NCBI GenBank assembly: GCA_964490875.1
Contig: CAZBEF010000004.1
Span: forward strand, 75,394-139,393
DNA: 64,000 bases
Reading direction: 5' to 3'
Source of the DNA: CAYYYG01 sp964490875
GTDB lineage: Bacteria; Patescibacteriota; Microgenomatia; UBA1406; GWC2-37-13
Position numbers and translations under genes: made by a program. Positions within the stretch are counted from its first letter, which is position 1; every line of letters begins with the position of its first letter. Shown piece after piece: positions 1-7,585 of this stretch. The notes under the pieces were generated by a model. The model was not told the origin of the DNA. It did no database searches and saw only the letters and a list, made by a program, of their open reading frames with translations.

Positions 1-621
1 ATGGGTCCGAATGGTTCTGGAAAATCGACATTGGCGTATGCCATGATGGGCCATCCGGGTTATACCATCGATCCAAAATCGAAAATATTGTTTAATAAAG
101 AGGAGATTCAAGAGATGAAGCCAGAAGAACGGGCAGACAAAGGAGTGTTTCTGTCGTTCCAAACTCCGTTATCTTTATCTGGTGTTAAAGTGTTTCAGCT
201 TCTGCATTTGGCTATGCAGGGGAAAAAGGATCCGCTTAAGATCCGGCAAGAAGTTAAGGCATATGCAAAAGAATTAGGAATTCATGAGGAGCTTTTGAAT
301 CGGTCGTTGAATGAAGGAGCTTCGGGCGGAGAGAAGAAAAAGATGGAAGTTTTGCAGGCTGCAGTTTTGGATAAGAATTTTATGATTTTTGATGAAGTGG
401 ATACGGGAGTAGATGTTGATTCGCTGAAGTCTATTGCGACATTTTTGAATAAGCACCGGGCGGGGAAGACGTATGTGATAATCACTCATTATAATCGGAT
501 TTTGCATTATTTGAAGCCGGATAAGGTGTTGGTTATTGCGAAGGGAGAATTTAAGAAAGAGGGAGATCATACGTTGGCCGATAAAATTGAGAAAGAGGGA
601 TATTCTGTACTTGAGAAATAA
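1..621 (+). CDS. sufC: SufC, Fe-S cluster assembly ATPase (5' end cut off by the window)
   Basis: ABC-type ATPase that, in the SUF system, binds SufB and SufD and drives Fe-S scaffold rearrangement in the cytoplasm. The visible part begins exactly at the Walker A loop (MGPNGSGKST). It continues with the signature ASGGEKKKME (about residue 107), Walker B FMIFDEVDTGVD (about 127) and the switch histidine in ITHY. SufC proteins normally carry about 30-35 residues before Walker A, so the ATG at base 1 is an internal Met and the true start lies upstream of the window. It is followed by sufB, short sufD, sufS and sufU on the same strand. The 161-bp gap to sufB holds an F1 palindrome. Confidence 0.93.
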   Translation: MGPNGSGKSTLAYAMMGHPGYTIDPKSKILFNKEEIQEMKPEERADKGVFLSFQTPLSLSGVKVFQLLHLAMQGKKDPLKIRQEVKAYAKELGIHEELLNRSLNEGASGGEKKKMEVLQAAVLDKNFMIFDEVDTGVDVDSLKSIATFLNKHRAGKTYVIITHYNRILHYLKPDKVLVIAKGEFKKEGDHTLADKIEKEGYSVLEK

Positions 622-647
622 AATTGCAAACCGTTTATAGTTATCGT

Positions 648-744
648 CGCTCGATACGAATTTTTTTGCTCCGTGGGAGCCCTCCTCTGGCCAGGCAACC
701 GTCCAGAAGGAATTCCAAGTCGCAAAAAAATTGTATCTTCGCTC
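648..744. repeat. F1 palindromic element, copy 1
   Basis: Long imperfect palindrome in the sufC-sufB gap. The left arm reads CGCTCGATACGAATTTTTTT and GC; the right arm reads GCAAAAAAATTGTATCTTCG and CTC. Between them lie conserved loop motifs CTCCGTGGGAG and CCAAGTCGC. The arms pair over about 17 bases, yet both outer ends read CGCTC in the same orientation. Similar elements occur at 10100, 25367, 46188, 48759 and 60341. Confidence 0.8.
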
Positions 745-782
745 CTTATATTCACTAGAATAAATTTTTAAACCATTTATAT

Positions 783-2183
783 ATGACACAATCAAACACG
801 AATTTAGATTTTGAATACAAATATGGATTCTCGATGAAGGAGAATTATGCTTTTAAGGCCGATAAAGGTCTGAATGAAAAAGTGGTGCGGAATATCTCAA
901 AGATGAAGGGTGAGCCTTCGTGGATGACAGAGTTTAGATTGAAGTCTTATAAGATTTTTATGGATAAGCCGATGCCTACGTGGGGGCCGGATTTATCTAA
1001 GATTAATTTTGACGAAATATTTTATTACATAAAACCAGTGCAGAACCAGGCGGATGCCTGGGATAAGCTGCCAAAGGAAATTAAAGAAACATATGATCGG
1101 ATCGGAATTCCCGAAGCAGAAAAGAAGTATCTTTCTGGAGTTTCAGCACAGTACGAATCTGAAGTTGTCTATGAAAGTATCAATAAGGAGTTGAATAAGC
1201 TCGGTGTGATTTTCTGCGATATGGATACCGCCTTACGCAAGCATCCTGAAATAGTAAAACAGTATTTTGGAACGCTCATTCCGCCGCATGATAATAAGTT
1301 TGCGGCGTTAAATTCTGCAGTATGGTCTGGCGGATCGTTTGTATATGTGCCGCGAGGCGTTAGTGTTGGTCTTCCTCTGCAGGCATACTTCAGAATTAAT
1401 GCTGAAAAATTCGGGCAGTTTGAACGGACACTTATCATTGCCGAAGAAGGAAGCAATGTTCATTATGTGGAAGGTTGTACTGCTCCGGTCTACTCAACAG
1501 ATTCCCTACATTCTGCTGTCGTTGAAATTTTTGTCAAAGAAGGTGCTCGCGTTCGGTATACAACTGTTCAGAACTGGAGCAAGAATGTTTATAATCTGGT
1601 AACAAAGCGGGCCAAGGCAGAAAAGAATGCATATATGGAGTGGATAGATTGCAATTTAGGCAGTCAGATCACCATGAAATATCCAAGCGTTTATCTTGCG
1701 GGTGAAGGAGCGCGCGGTGAAGTTCTTTCTATCGCATTTGCCGGCCATGAACAGTTACAAGATGCGGGAGCAAAGATGTTTCATTTGGCGCCGAAAACAT
1801 CGTCCCGTATTGTTTCAAAATCAGTTTCCAAAGCAGGTGGACGCACATCGTACCGCGGTTTAGTGCAGGTTAATCCAGGCGCGAAGGATTCTTCGGTATT
1901 TGTTTCGTGCGATGCGCTGATTTTGGATGAGCAGTCGCGTTCGGACACATATCCGTCGATGAGAATTAAGGAGAATGATGTTACGGTTCAGCATGAAGCA
2001 ACTGTTGAAAAAGTAGGCGATGAGAAGATTTTTTATCTGACATCGCGTGGTATTAAGAAGACAGATGCGGAAAGTATGCTGGTGCTTGGATTTATGGATC
2101 CGGTAACTCGGGAGCTTCCGCTTGAGTATTCAATAGAGCTTAATCGGTTGATTAATTTGGAGATGGCAGGAAGTGTGGGTTAG
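783..2183 (+). CDS. sufB: SufB, Fe-S cluster scaffold protein
   Basis: Scaffold subunit on which the SUF machinery builds Fe-S clusters, acting with SufC and SufD in the cytoplasm. The 466-residue product has the usual SufB length. Recognisable SufB stretches include VWSGGSFVYVPRGVSV (about residue 180), IIAEEGSNVHYVEGCTAP (about 218), and the C-terminal region with HEATVEKVGDEKIFYLTSRG and a final LNRLINLEMAGSVG. The ATG at 783 is preceded by TTTATAT and no Shine-Dalgarno sequence. It is downstream of sufC across an F1 element and 33 bp upstream of the short sufD, so the five suf genes probably form one transcription unit. Confidence 0.96.
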   Translation: MTQSNTNLDFEYKYGFSMKENYAFKADKGLNEKVVRNISKMKGEPSWMTEFRLKSYKIFMDKPMPTWGPDLSKINFDEIFYYIKPVQNQADAWDKLPKEIKETYDRIGIPEAEKKYLSGVSAQYESEVVYESINKELNKLGVIFCDMDTALRKHPEIVKQYFGTLIPPHDNKFAALNSAVWSGGSFVYVPRGVSVGLPLQAYFRINAEKFGQFERTLIIAEEGSNVHYVEGCTAPVYSTDSLHSAVVEIFVKEGARVRYTTVQNWSKNVYNLVTKRAKAEKNAYMEWIDCNLGSQITMKYPSVYLAGEGARGEVLSIAFAGHEQLQDAGAKMFHLAPKTSSRIVSKSVSKAGGRTSYRGLVQVNPGAKDSSVFVSCDALILDEQSRSDTYPSMRIKENDVTVQHEATVEKVGDEKIFYLTSRGIKKTDAESMLVLGFMDPVTRELPLEYSIELNRLINLEMAGSVG

Positions 2184-2216
2184 TGTGATAATATTTAGAT
2201 CACTTCGCTCAATTAT

Positions 2217-2813
2217 ATGGCAGAATTTATTAATCTAAACGAAACACATAATCATGACTTAACTTTCGATAAGAAAGGTTCGTATGTCGTGTTTTTTCAT
2301 AATTTATCCGGAAAATTTACGTTTAATCTTGCAAAAAGCGGAGTAGAAGTTGATATCTTTGGTTTATTTACCGGAAAGAATGCAGATGAATTCGCCATCG
2401 AAACTATTCAACGGCACACCGCGCCTTCTGCAGTCTCAAATTTATTTATCAAAGGAGTTTTCGATGATTCTTCACGCTTTAATTATCAAGGTCTCATTCG
2501 TCTTGAGAAGGAAGCACAGCAGAGTCATGCATATCAGAAGAATCAGAATCTTATACTTTCGCCGAAAACATTCGTAGAATCAAAACCGTATCTGGAAATA
2601 CTAGCTAACGATGTATTCTGCACACACGGTTCAACAACTGGTAAGATGAATGAAGAGCAATTATTTTATCTGAAAAGCCGCGGTATCTCCGAAGTAAATG
2701 CCAAACAAATGATAGTTGATGGATTTATTTCTGAAATTATTGATAAAATAAAAGAGAAAGTACCAGATGTTGATTCGAAGAAATTTTTAAAAGGCGTATC
2801 AATTCGCAATTGA
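2217..2813 (+). CDS. sufD: Short SufD-like Fe-S assembly protein
   Basis: Partner of SufB in the SufBC2D scaffold complex. At 198 residues it is about half the length of a typical SufD (around 420). The C-terminal half carries the family signature: FNYQGLIRLEKEAQQSHAYQ, NQNLILSP, a DVFCTHGSTTG loop (the SufD histidine region), and EEQLFYLKSRGISEVNAKQMIVDGFISEII. The N-terminal helical domain and part of the beta-helix are missing. The order sufC-sufB-sufD-sufS supports the assignment. No frameshift is visible, so this looks like a natural compact form and not a broken gene. Confidence 0.88.
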   Translation: MAEFINLNETHNHDLTFDKKGSYVVFFHNLSGKFTFNLAKSGVEVDIFGLFTGKNADEFAIETIQRHTAPSAVSNLFIKGVFDDSSRFNYQGLIRLEKEAQQSHAYQKNQNLILSPKTFVESKPYLEILANDVFCTHGSTTGKMNEEQLFYLKSRGISEVNAKQMIVDGFISEIIDKIKEKVPDVDSKKFLKGVSIRN

Positions 2814-2816
2814 CAT

Positions 2817-4079
2817 ATGATAAATGCATCCGATATAAAAAAAGATTTTCCGATCTTTCAGACTCATCCGGATCTTACCTATCTTGATTCAACGGCAACT
2901 TCGCTGAAACCCCGATCTGTCATTGAGAAACTTACCGAATATTACCGCGACTACAGTGCAAATGTTCATAGGGGCATCTACGCAATTTCAGAACAAGCAA
3001 CGGCAGAATATGAAAAGACACGCGAAGCAGTGGCAGAATTTATTCATGCAAACCGTGTTGAAGAAGTTATTTTCACCAGAAGCACTACGGAGGCATTGAA
3101 CTTGGTTGCATATTCCTTGGGCCGAGAAATTGTGAACCAAAATGATGAAATCGTTACCACAGCAATGGAACATCATTCTAATTTTGTTCCATGGCAAGTA
3201 CTTGCTGCTGAAAATGGGGCGGTGTTTAAAGTTATAAGTGTTACCAAAGATGGATATCTTGATATCGTATCAGCAACAGATAATAAGACCGTTCATGTAA
3301 GGGATTTATCTTCGGCAATTACCCGCCGAACAAAAATTTTTGCTCTGACATATATCTCAAATGTATTGGGAACCATCAATCCCATAAAAGAAATCATCAG
3401 AGCGGTTAAAAAAATAAATCCCCATGTCATCACTATTGTCGATGCGGCTCAGGTGGTTCCTCAGCAAACAGTCGATGTTCAGGATTTAGGATGTGATTTT
3501 CTGGCGTTTTCTTCGCATAAAATGCTCGGTCCGACTGGAGTTGGTGTGTTGTGGGGAAAGTATGAACTTCTGGACAGTATGTATCCATTCCAATACGGAG
3601 GCGATATGATAGCAGAAGTTACCATTGAAACTTCTAAATTTAAAGAACCTCCATATAAATTTGAAGCCGGCACCCCGCATATTGGCGGAGTAATCGGCTT
3701 GCAGGCGGCGATTGAATATTTGAATAAAATCGGTTTAGAAAATATTCGCAATCATGAAAAGCATATTGTCGAGTATGCTATCAGGTCTTTAAATCAGGAA
3801 TTTGGTAAATCCATACGTATTCTTGGTCCTACAAACAGTGATCATAAAGTAAGTATTATTTCATTTACTTTAGATGCAGCCCATCCGCATGATATTGCTC
3901 AGGTACTGGATGAATCTAACATCGCAGTGCGTGCAGGCCATCATTGCGCTATGCCGCTTCATACTGCGTTAAATGCAGTTGCTTCGGCGCGGGCAAGTTT
4001 TTATATTTATAATTCAAAGGAAGATGTCGACACATTAGTTGAAGGGTTGAAAAAAACTGTCGCATTATTTTCGAAATAA
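2817..4079 (+). CDS. sufS: SufS, cysteine desulfurase
   Basis: PLP-dependent class V aminotransferase-fold enzyme that takes sulfur from cysteine as a persulfide for Fe-S assembly. It has 420 residues, the family's usual length. Visible motifs are the PLP-lysine region FSSHKMLGPTGVGVLWG (about residue 231), AMEHHSNFVPWQ (about 120), and the catalytic cysteine loop RAGHHCAMPLH (about 377). It begins 4 bp after the short sufD stop and is followed 3 bp later by sufU, an arrangement typical of SufS-SufU pairs. There is no Shine-Dalgarno sequence before the ATG. Confidence 0.96.
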   Translation: MINASDIKKDFPIFQTHPDLTYLDSTATSLKPRSVIEKLTEYYRDYSANVHRGIYAISEQATAEYEKTREAVAEFIHANRVEEVIFTRSTTEALNLVAYSLGREIVNQNDEIVTTAMEHHSNFVPWQVLAAENGAVFKVISVTKDGYLDIVSATDNKTVHVRDLSSAITRRTKIFALTYISNVLGTINPIKEIIRAVKKINPHVITIVDAAQVVPQQTVDVQDLGCDFLAFSSHKMLGPTGVGVLWGKYELLDSMYPFQYGGDMIAEVTIETSKFKEPPYKFEAGTPHIGGVIGLQAAIEYLNKIGLENIRNHEKHIVEYAIRSLNQEFGKSIRILGPTNSDHKVSIISFTLDAAHPHDIAQVLDESNIAVRAGHHCAMPLHTALNAVASARASFYIYNSKEDVDTLVEGLKKTVALFSK

Positions 4080-4081
4080 CT

Positions 4082-4435
4082 ATGTCAATTTATCAGGATG
4101 TAATTTTAGATCATTATCGAAATCCGAGAAATACCGGCACTCTTGCCAAACCAACACATCATATTAAAGTTACCAATCCATTGTGCGGTGATGTCATTGA
4201 AATGGATACTACAGAAAAAGACGGAAAGATTGAAGAAATTAAATTTTCAGGCCAGGGATGCGCTATTTCTCAGGCTGCGGCATCTATGATGACCGAATAT
4301 GCAAAAGGAAAAACGAAGGAACAGATTCAAAAACTCGACAAAGACTTTATAGTTGAAATGCTGGGAATTACATTAAGCCCCAACCGGTTAAAATGCGCTC
4401 TGTTATCACTTGAAGCTTTGCAAAAACTTAAATAA
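4082..4435 (+). CDS. sufU: SufU-like sulfur acceptor / IscU-fold scaffold
   Basis: NifU N-terminal-fold protein of 117 residues that in SufU systems accepts the persulfide from SufS. Three conserved cysteines are visible at C35 (PLCGDV), C60 (GQGCAIS) and C105 (RLKCALL), with D37 two residues after the first. SufU proteins normally have an insertion of about 20 residues between the second and third Cys. Here that spacing is 45 residues, close to IscU, so the insertion is missing. Lying directly after sufS argues for a SufU role, while the spacing leaves an IscU-like scaffold role open. Confidence 0.88.
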   Translation: MSIYQDVILDHYRNPRNTGTLAKPTHHIKVTNPLCGDVIEMDTTEKDGKIEEIKFSGQGCAISQAAASMMTEYAKGKTKEQIQKLDKDFIVEMLGITLSPNRLKCALLSLEALQKLK

Positions 4436-4440
4436 TTGGT

Positions 4441-4716
4441 ATGTCCGATCAAAAACTAAAAGATCCGGCAAATCCTTCCGGGCCGGTTACTTATCGCAAA
4501 TATAAAATGTGGGTAGACCGGGATTTATGTATTGGCGCCGCAACATGCATCGCCATCGCGCCGAATACCTATATGCTCGATTCAGAAGCAAAAGCTATAA
4601 TTTTGGACACTATCGAACAGGATTCAGATGAAATAATTCTTGATTCTGCACGCGGCTGCCCTGTCGCTGCGATTATTATCGAAGATGAAAAAGGTAACAG
4701 AGTATATCCCAAGTGA
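4441..4716 (+). CDS. Small ferredoxin, probably [3Fe-4S]
   Basis: A 91-residue ferredoxin-like protein. The cluster-binding segment is DLCIGAATCIAIAP (about residues 28-41) with a distant RGCPVAAI (about 71-78). In a [4Fe-4S] ferredoxin the first segment would read CxxCxxC. Here the middle position is Ala, leaving three cysteines, which in known ferredoxins of this type goes with a [3Fe-4S] cluster. It lies between sufU and the 2-oxoacid:ferredoxin oxidoreductase genes, so it is a candidate electron acceptor for that enzyme or a SUF client. Its 3' end overlaps the next small gene by 32 bp. Confidence 0.85.
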   Translation: MSDQKLKDPANPSGPVTYRKYKMWVDRDLCIGAATCIAIAPNTYMLDSEAKAIILDTIEQDSDEIILDSARGCPVAAIIIEDEKGNRVYPK

Positions 4717-4870
4717 AATCAGTCACAATGTAAAAGTAATTTTATCTGAAAGAAGCGATGTACGTGAATGTCCTTCCTGTGGTATGATGAGTATTAAGGG
4801 TATGCCGGGGGGTGCGGATTCAACCTGTAAAAATTGCGGATATAAAGATCCGTGTTGTTATGATTATTAG
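4685..4870 (+). CDS. Small zinc-ribbon-like protein of unknown function
   Basis: A 61-residue protein if translation starts at the ATG at 4685; an earlier in-frame ATG at 4640 lies deeper inside the ferredoxin gene. The C-terminal half has RECPSCGMMS and CKNCGYKDPCCYDY, two CxxC knuckles about 21 residues apart, as in zinc ribbons or rubredoxin-like folds. The function is not recognised. Its position between a ferredoxin and the 2-oxoacid oxidoreductase suggests a redox or assembly role, but that is inference. The overlap with the ferredoxin gene implies translational coupling. Confidence 0.6.
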   Translation: MKKVTEYIPSEISHNVKVILSERSDVRECPSCGMMSIKGMPGGADSTCKNCGYKDPCCYDY

Positions 4871-4886
4871 TCCGAAGTCCGAAATC
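4869..4886. repeat. GTCCGAAGTC-type short repeat
   Basis: AGTCCGAAGTCCGAAATC directly after the zinc-ribbon stop. The same unit builds the hairpin upstream of ftsA (61183-61254) and occurs inside the rsmH coding sequence (40282-40313). Confidence 0.55.
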
Positions 4887-4921
4887 TATTAAAGAATTTT
4901 AAGATTGATAAAATAATTTAA

Positions 4922-6649
4922 ATGAAAAAATATCTCTGGAAAATCGGCGGTGAAGCAGGTTTTGGTATTATGACAGTAGGTTTATCATTCGCCAAAATTG
5001 CTTCGCGTTCTGGATACTATATATTCGACTATGCAGAATATCCTTCGCTTATCCGCGGCGGCCATAATACATATGAAGTGCTGATCTCAGATGAACAAGT
5101 AGGTTCATCTAAATATGTCGTCGATTTGTTAGTCTGCCTGAATAAAGACACATTTGAATTCCATAAATCACGCCTTACACCTGAAAGTGTGGTGGTGTAT
5201 GATCCAGAAGATTTTGAATTCGATGCGAATGTTGTAAAAGTCCAGATTCCATTCAAAAAAATAAAGCGGGAGAATGAGGTGTTTCAGATTATGGTAAATA
5301 CAATTGCCATCGGCGCGTCATTAGGCTTGCTGGGAGCAGACATCGAGATTCTCCGTGATATTATTCGGAATGAATTTCAGAGGAAAGGACAGGAAGTTAT
5401 AGACTTCAACCTTAAATTCGCCGATATTGGATTTAACTTTATTAAAGAAAATTATCCCGCTGTAATAAAACCTATTTTATCTCGAAAGCAGAGCACAGAA
5501 AAAGTTGTTGCAAATGCGAATGATATCTTTTCGTTAGGAGCAGTGGCTGCCGACTGCCGGTTTTATTCGGCGTACCCCATGACACCATCATCATCTGTTC
5601 TCACTTCTCTGGCTGGATGGCAGCAGGAGACAGGCATGGTTGTGCGTCATTCTGAAGACGAAATTGCTGTGATCAATAATGCGCTCGGCGCGTCACATGC
5701 TGGCGTACGATCAGCTGTCGGCACATCGGGCGGCGGCTTTGCACTTATGGTTGAGACCTTATCTTATGCCGGAGTCGCAGAGATTCCTATCGTTGTTTTC
5801 TTAGGCCAGCGGCCGGGGCCGGCAACGGGAATGCCGACATGGACAGAACAGGGAGATTTATTATTTACCGTTCATGCAGGACACGGAGAATTTCCTAAAA
5901 TAGTTTTTGCACCTGGTGATATTAACGAAATGCTGGAGCTTACCATGAAAGCGTTTGACATGGCTGATATATATCAGGTTCCGGTAATTGTTATGTCAGA
6001 TAAACTCATCGGTGAAAGTCATACTGCTTATGATAAATCGGCAATGATGTCATTTATTTCAAACTACAAAATCAATCGCGGTAAAACTGTCCGCCAATCT
6101 TCGCAGGAAAAATATTTACGATACAAATTATCGGACGATGGAATTTCCGAAAGGCTTATTCCCGGACAAAAAGGGCAGTTTTATCAGGCAAACTCATATG
6201 AACATGTGGAAGACAGCCATACAACAGAAGATTCAAAAGTGCGATTAGACCAAGTAAATAAAAGAAATAAAAAGCAGGATATATATTTAAATTCTCATTT
6301 TTCAAAACCAGCCATCTTTGGAACGTTTGAAGAAGCAGAGATCTGTTTTGTTTCGTGGGGAGGTAATAAGGGAGCCATACTTGATGCTCAAAAAATGCTA
6401 CTGGCTGAAAATATCAAGAGCTCATATATTCACTTCACTCACGTATACCCGCTTAGTGAATCAATTGTAAAACCTTTCTTTGAAAAGAATAAGAGATATA
6501 TTCTTATTGAAAACAATTCTCATGCCCAATTTGGTAAACTATTACGTATGGAGGCAGGGGTTGAAATCAAAGAAAAGATTCTTAAGTATGACGGCCGGCC
6601 AATTTTCCCAGAAGACATTGTAACTTATATCAAAAAGTCCACTAGTTAA
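4922..6649 (+). CDS. korA: 2-oxoacid:ferredoxin oxidoreductase, fused gamma-alpha subunit (KorA type)
   Basis: Subunit of the cytoplasmic TPP and Fe-S enzyme that oxidatively decarboxylates a 2-oxoacid to acyl-CoA and reduces ferredoxin. The 575 residues contain an N-terminal gamma domain (about 1-190, with GEAGFGIMTVG and YPSLIRGGHNTYEV). This is joined to an alpha domain (about 200-575, with YPMTPSSSVLTSLAG, RHSEDEIAVINNALGASHAG and GTSGGGFALMVE). The fused arrangement is typical of the two-subunit KorAB class. The substrate (pyruvate, 2-oxoglutarate or other) cannot be read from the sequence. korB follows after 26 bp. Confidence 0.92.
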   Translation: MKKYLWKIGGEAGFGIMTVGLSFAKIASRSGYYIFDYAEYPSLIRGGHNTYEVLISDEQVGSSKYVVDLLVCLNKDTFEFHKSRLTPESVVVYDPEDFEFDANVVKVQIPFKKIKRENEVFQIMVNTIAIGASLGLLGADIEILRDIIRNEFQRKGQEVIDFNLKFADIGFNFIKENYPAVIKPILSRKQSTEKVVANANDIFSLGAVAADCRFYSAYPMTPSSSVLTSLAGWQQETGMVVRHSEDEIAVINNALGASHAGVRSAVGTSGGGFALMVETLSYAGVAEIPIVVFLGQRPGPATGMPTWTEQGDLLFTVHAGHGEFPKIVFAPGDINEMLELTMKAFDMADIYQVPVIVMSDKLIGESHTAYDKSAMMSFISNYKINRGKTVRQSSQEKYLRYKLSDDGISERLIPGQKGQFYQANSYEHVEDSHTTEDSKVRLDQVNKRNKKQDIYLNSHFSKPAIFGTFEEAEICFVSWGGNKGAILDAQKMLLAENIKSSYIHFTHVYPLSESIVKPFFEKNKRYILIENNSHAQFGKLLRMEAGVEIKEKILKYDGRPIFPEDIVTYIKKSTS

Positions 6650-6675
6650 TTTATAACTTTCTTACTTTTAGATTC

Positions 6676-7527
6676 ATGGCAACACCAAAAGATTTTTACG
6701 GACATACACCCACTTGGTGCCCGGGCTGCGGCGATTGGGGCATAGGTGTTTCAATTCGTACAGCATTTTCACAACTTGGTTTAGACCCATCAACAATGAT
6801 GGCAGCGTTCGATATTGGCTGTTCAGGAAACATGAACGATTTCGTTAATGCTTATGCTATGCATACATTGCACGGCCGTTCTGTAGTAAATGCTATTGGG
6901 ATGAAAATAGCCAATCATAAAGCTCCGGTTGTAGTCATTGGCGGTGATGGTGCACTGTACGGCGAAGGCGGTAATCATTTTATCCATGCTTGTCGAGGTA
7001 ACCATGACATTACGCTCATTGCTCATGATAATATGGTATACGGTTTAACCACAGGTCAGGTGGCTCCTACTGCACATCAGGGATACAAATCTAAATCGAC
7101 GCCTTCTGGAATTCTGGAAGTGTCTGTTAATCCGTTGGCTTTAGCCTTAACTCAAGGAGCTACCTTTGTAGCACAGGCCTATGCTGGCGACGTTCCCCAT
7201 CTGATAGAGATGATAAAAGCGGGGATTCAGCATAAAGGATTTTCTCTGGTTAATGTGCTTCAGCCTTGTGTGACATTTAATAAGGTAAATACTTATCAAT
7301 ACTATAATAAGCGTGTCTATAAACTCGACGCAGACTATGATCGGACTAATTTTAATAACGCAATGCAGAAAGTGATTGAAATTAAGGAAGAAAAGTTTCC
7401 ACTTGGAGTGATATATCAAACTGAAAGACCGGCGTATCATGAACTATTGCCACAGTTATCTACTGATGCTTTAGTTGATAAAAAACAATTTACTAATGTT
7501 GAGTCACTTTTTAATAGTTTTGTTTAG
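6676..7527 (+). CDS. korB: 2-oxoacid:ferredoxin oxidoreductase, beta subunit (KorB type)
   Basis: TPP-binding beta subunit (283 residues) of the oxidoreductase begun by korA. The N-terminus has WCPGCGDWGIG (C15 and C18), part of the Fe-S ligand set in this family. The TPP motif is visible as GGDGALYGEGGNHFIHACRG through DNMVYGLTTGQVAPT (about residues 94-130). Together with korA and the upstream ferredoxin it forms a complete minimal module. The ATG at 6676 has no Shine-Dalgarno sequence. Confidence 0.92.
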   Translation: MATPKDFYGHTPTWCPGCGDWGIGVSIRTAFSQLGLDPSTMMAAFDIGCSGNMNDFVNAYAMHTLHGRSVVNAIGMKIANHKAPVVVIGGDGALYGEGGNHFIHACRGNHDITLIAHDNMVYGLTTGQVAPTAHQGYKSKSTPSGILEVSVNPLALALTQGATFVAQAYAGDVPHLIEMIKAGIQHKGFSLVNVLQPCVTFNKVNTYQYYNKRVYKLDADYDRTNFNNAMQKVIEIKEEKFPLGVIYQTERPAYHELLPQLSTDALVDKKQFTNVESLFNSFV

Positions 7528-7546
7528 AGAAAATAAATTTTTCCTA

Positions 7547-7580
7547 TTGACAGTTAGCAATTAATATTGTAAACTGCTAA
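7547..7580 (+). promoter_or_regulatory. lon promoter with CIRCE-like operator
   Basis: A -35 box TTGACA (7547-7552), a 17-bp spacer and a -10 box TAAACT (7570-7575). Overlapping it is an inverted repeat TTAGCAATT (7554-7562), nine bases, AACTGCTAA (7572-7580). The 9-N9-9 geometry and the TTAGCA/TGCTAA ends match the HrcA operator CIRCE (TTAGCACTC-N9-GAGTGCTAA), with the inner three bases of each arm different. The ATG is only 10 bases after the -10 box. Confidence 0.72.
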
Positions 7581-7585
7581 AATCT

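Noticed and set aside
274..795. Open frame of 173 codons on the minus strand over sufC
   Set aside because: It lies opposite clear SufC coding sequence, runs through the F1 palindrome, and its translation is low-complexity Phe/Ile/Leu/Ser with no domain.
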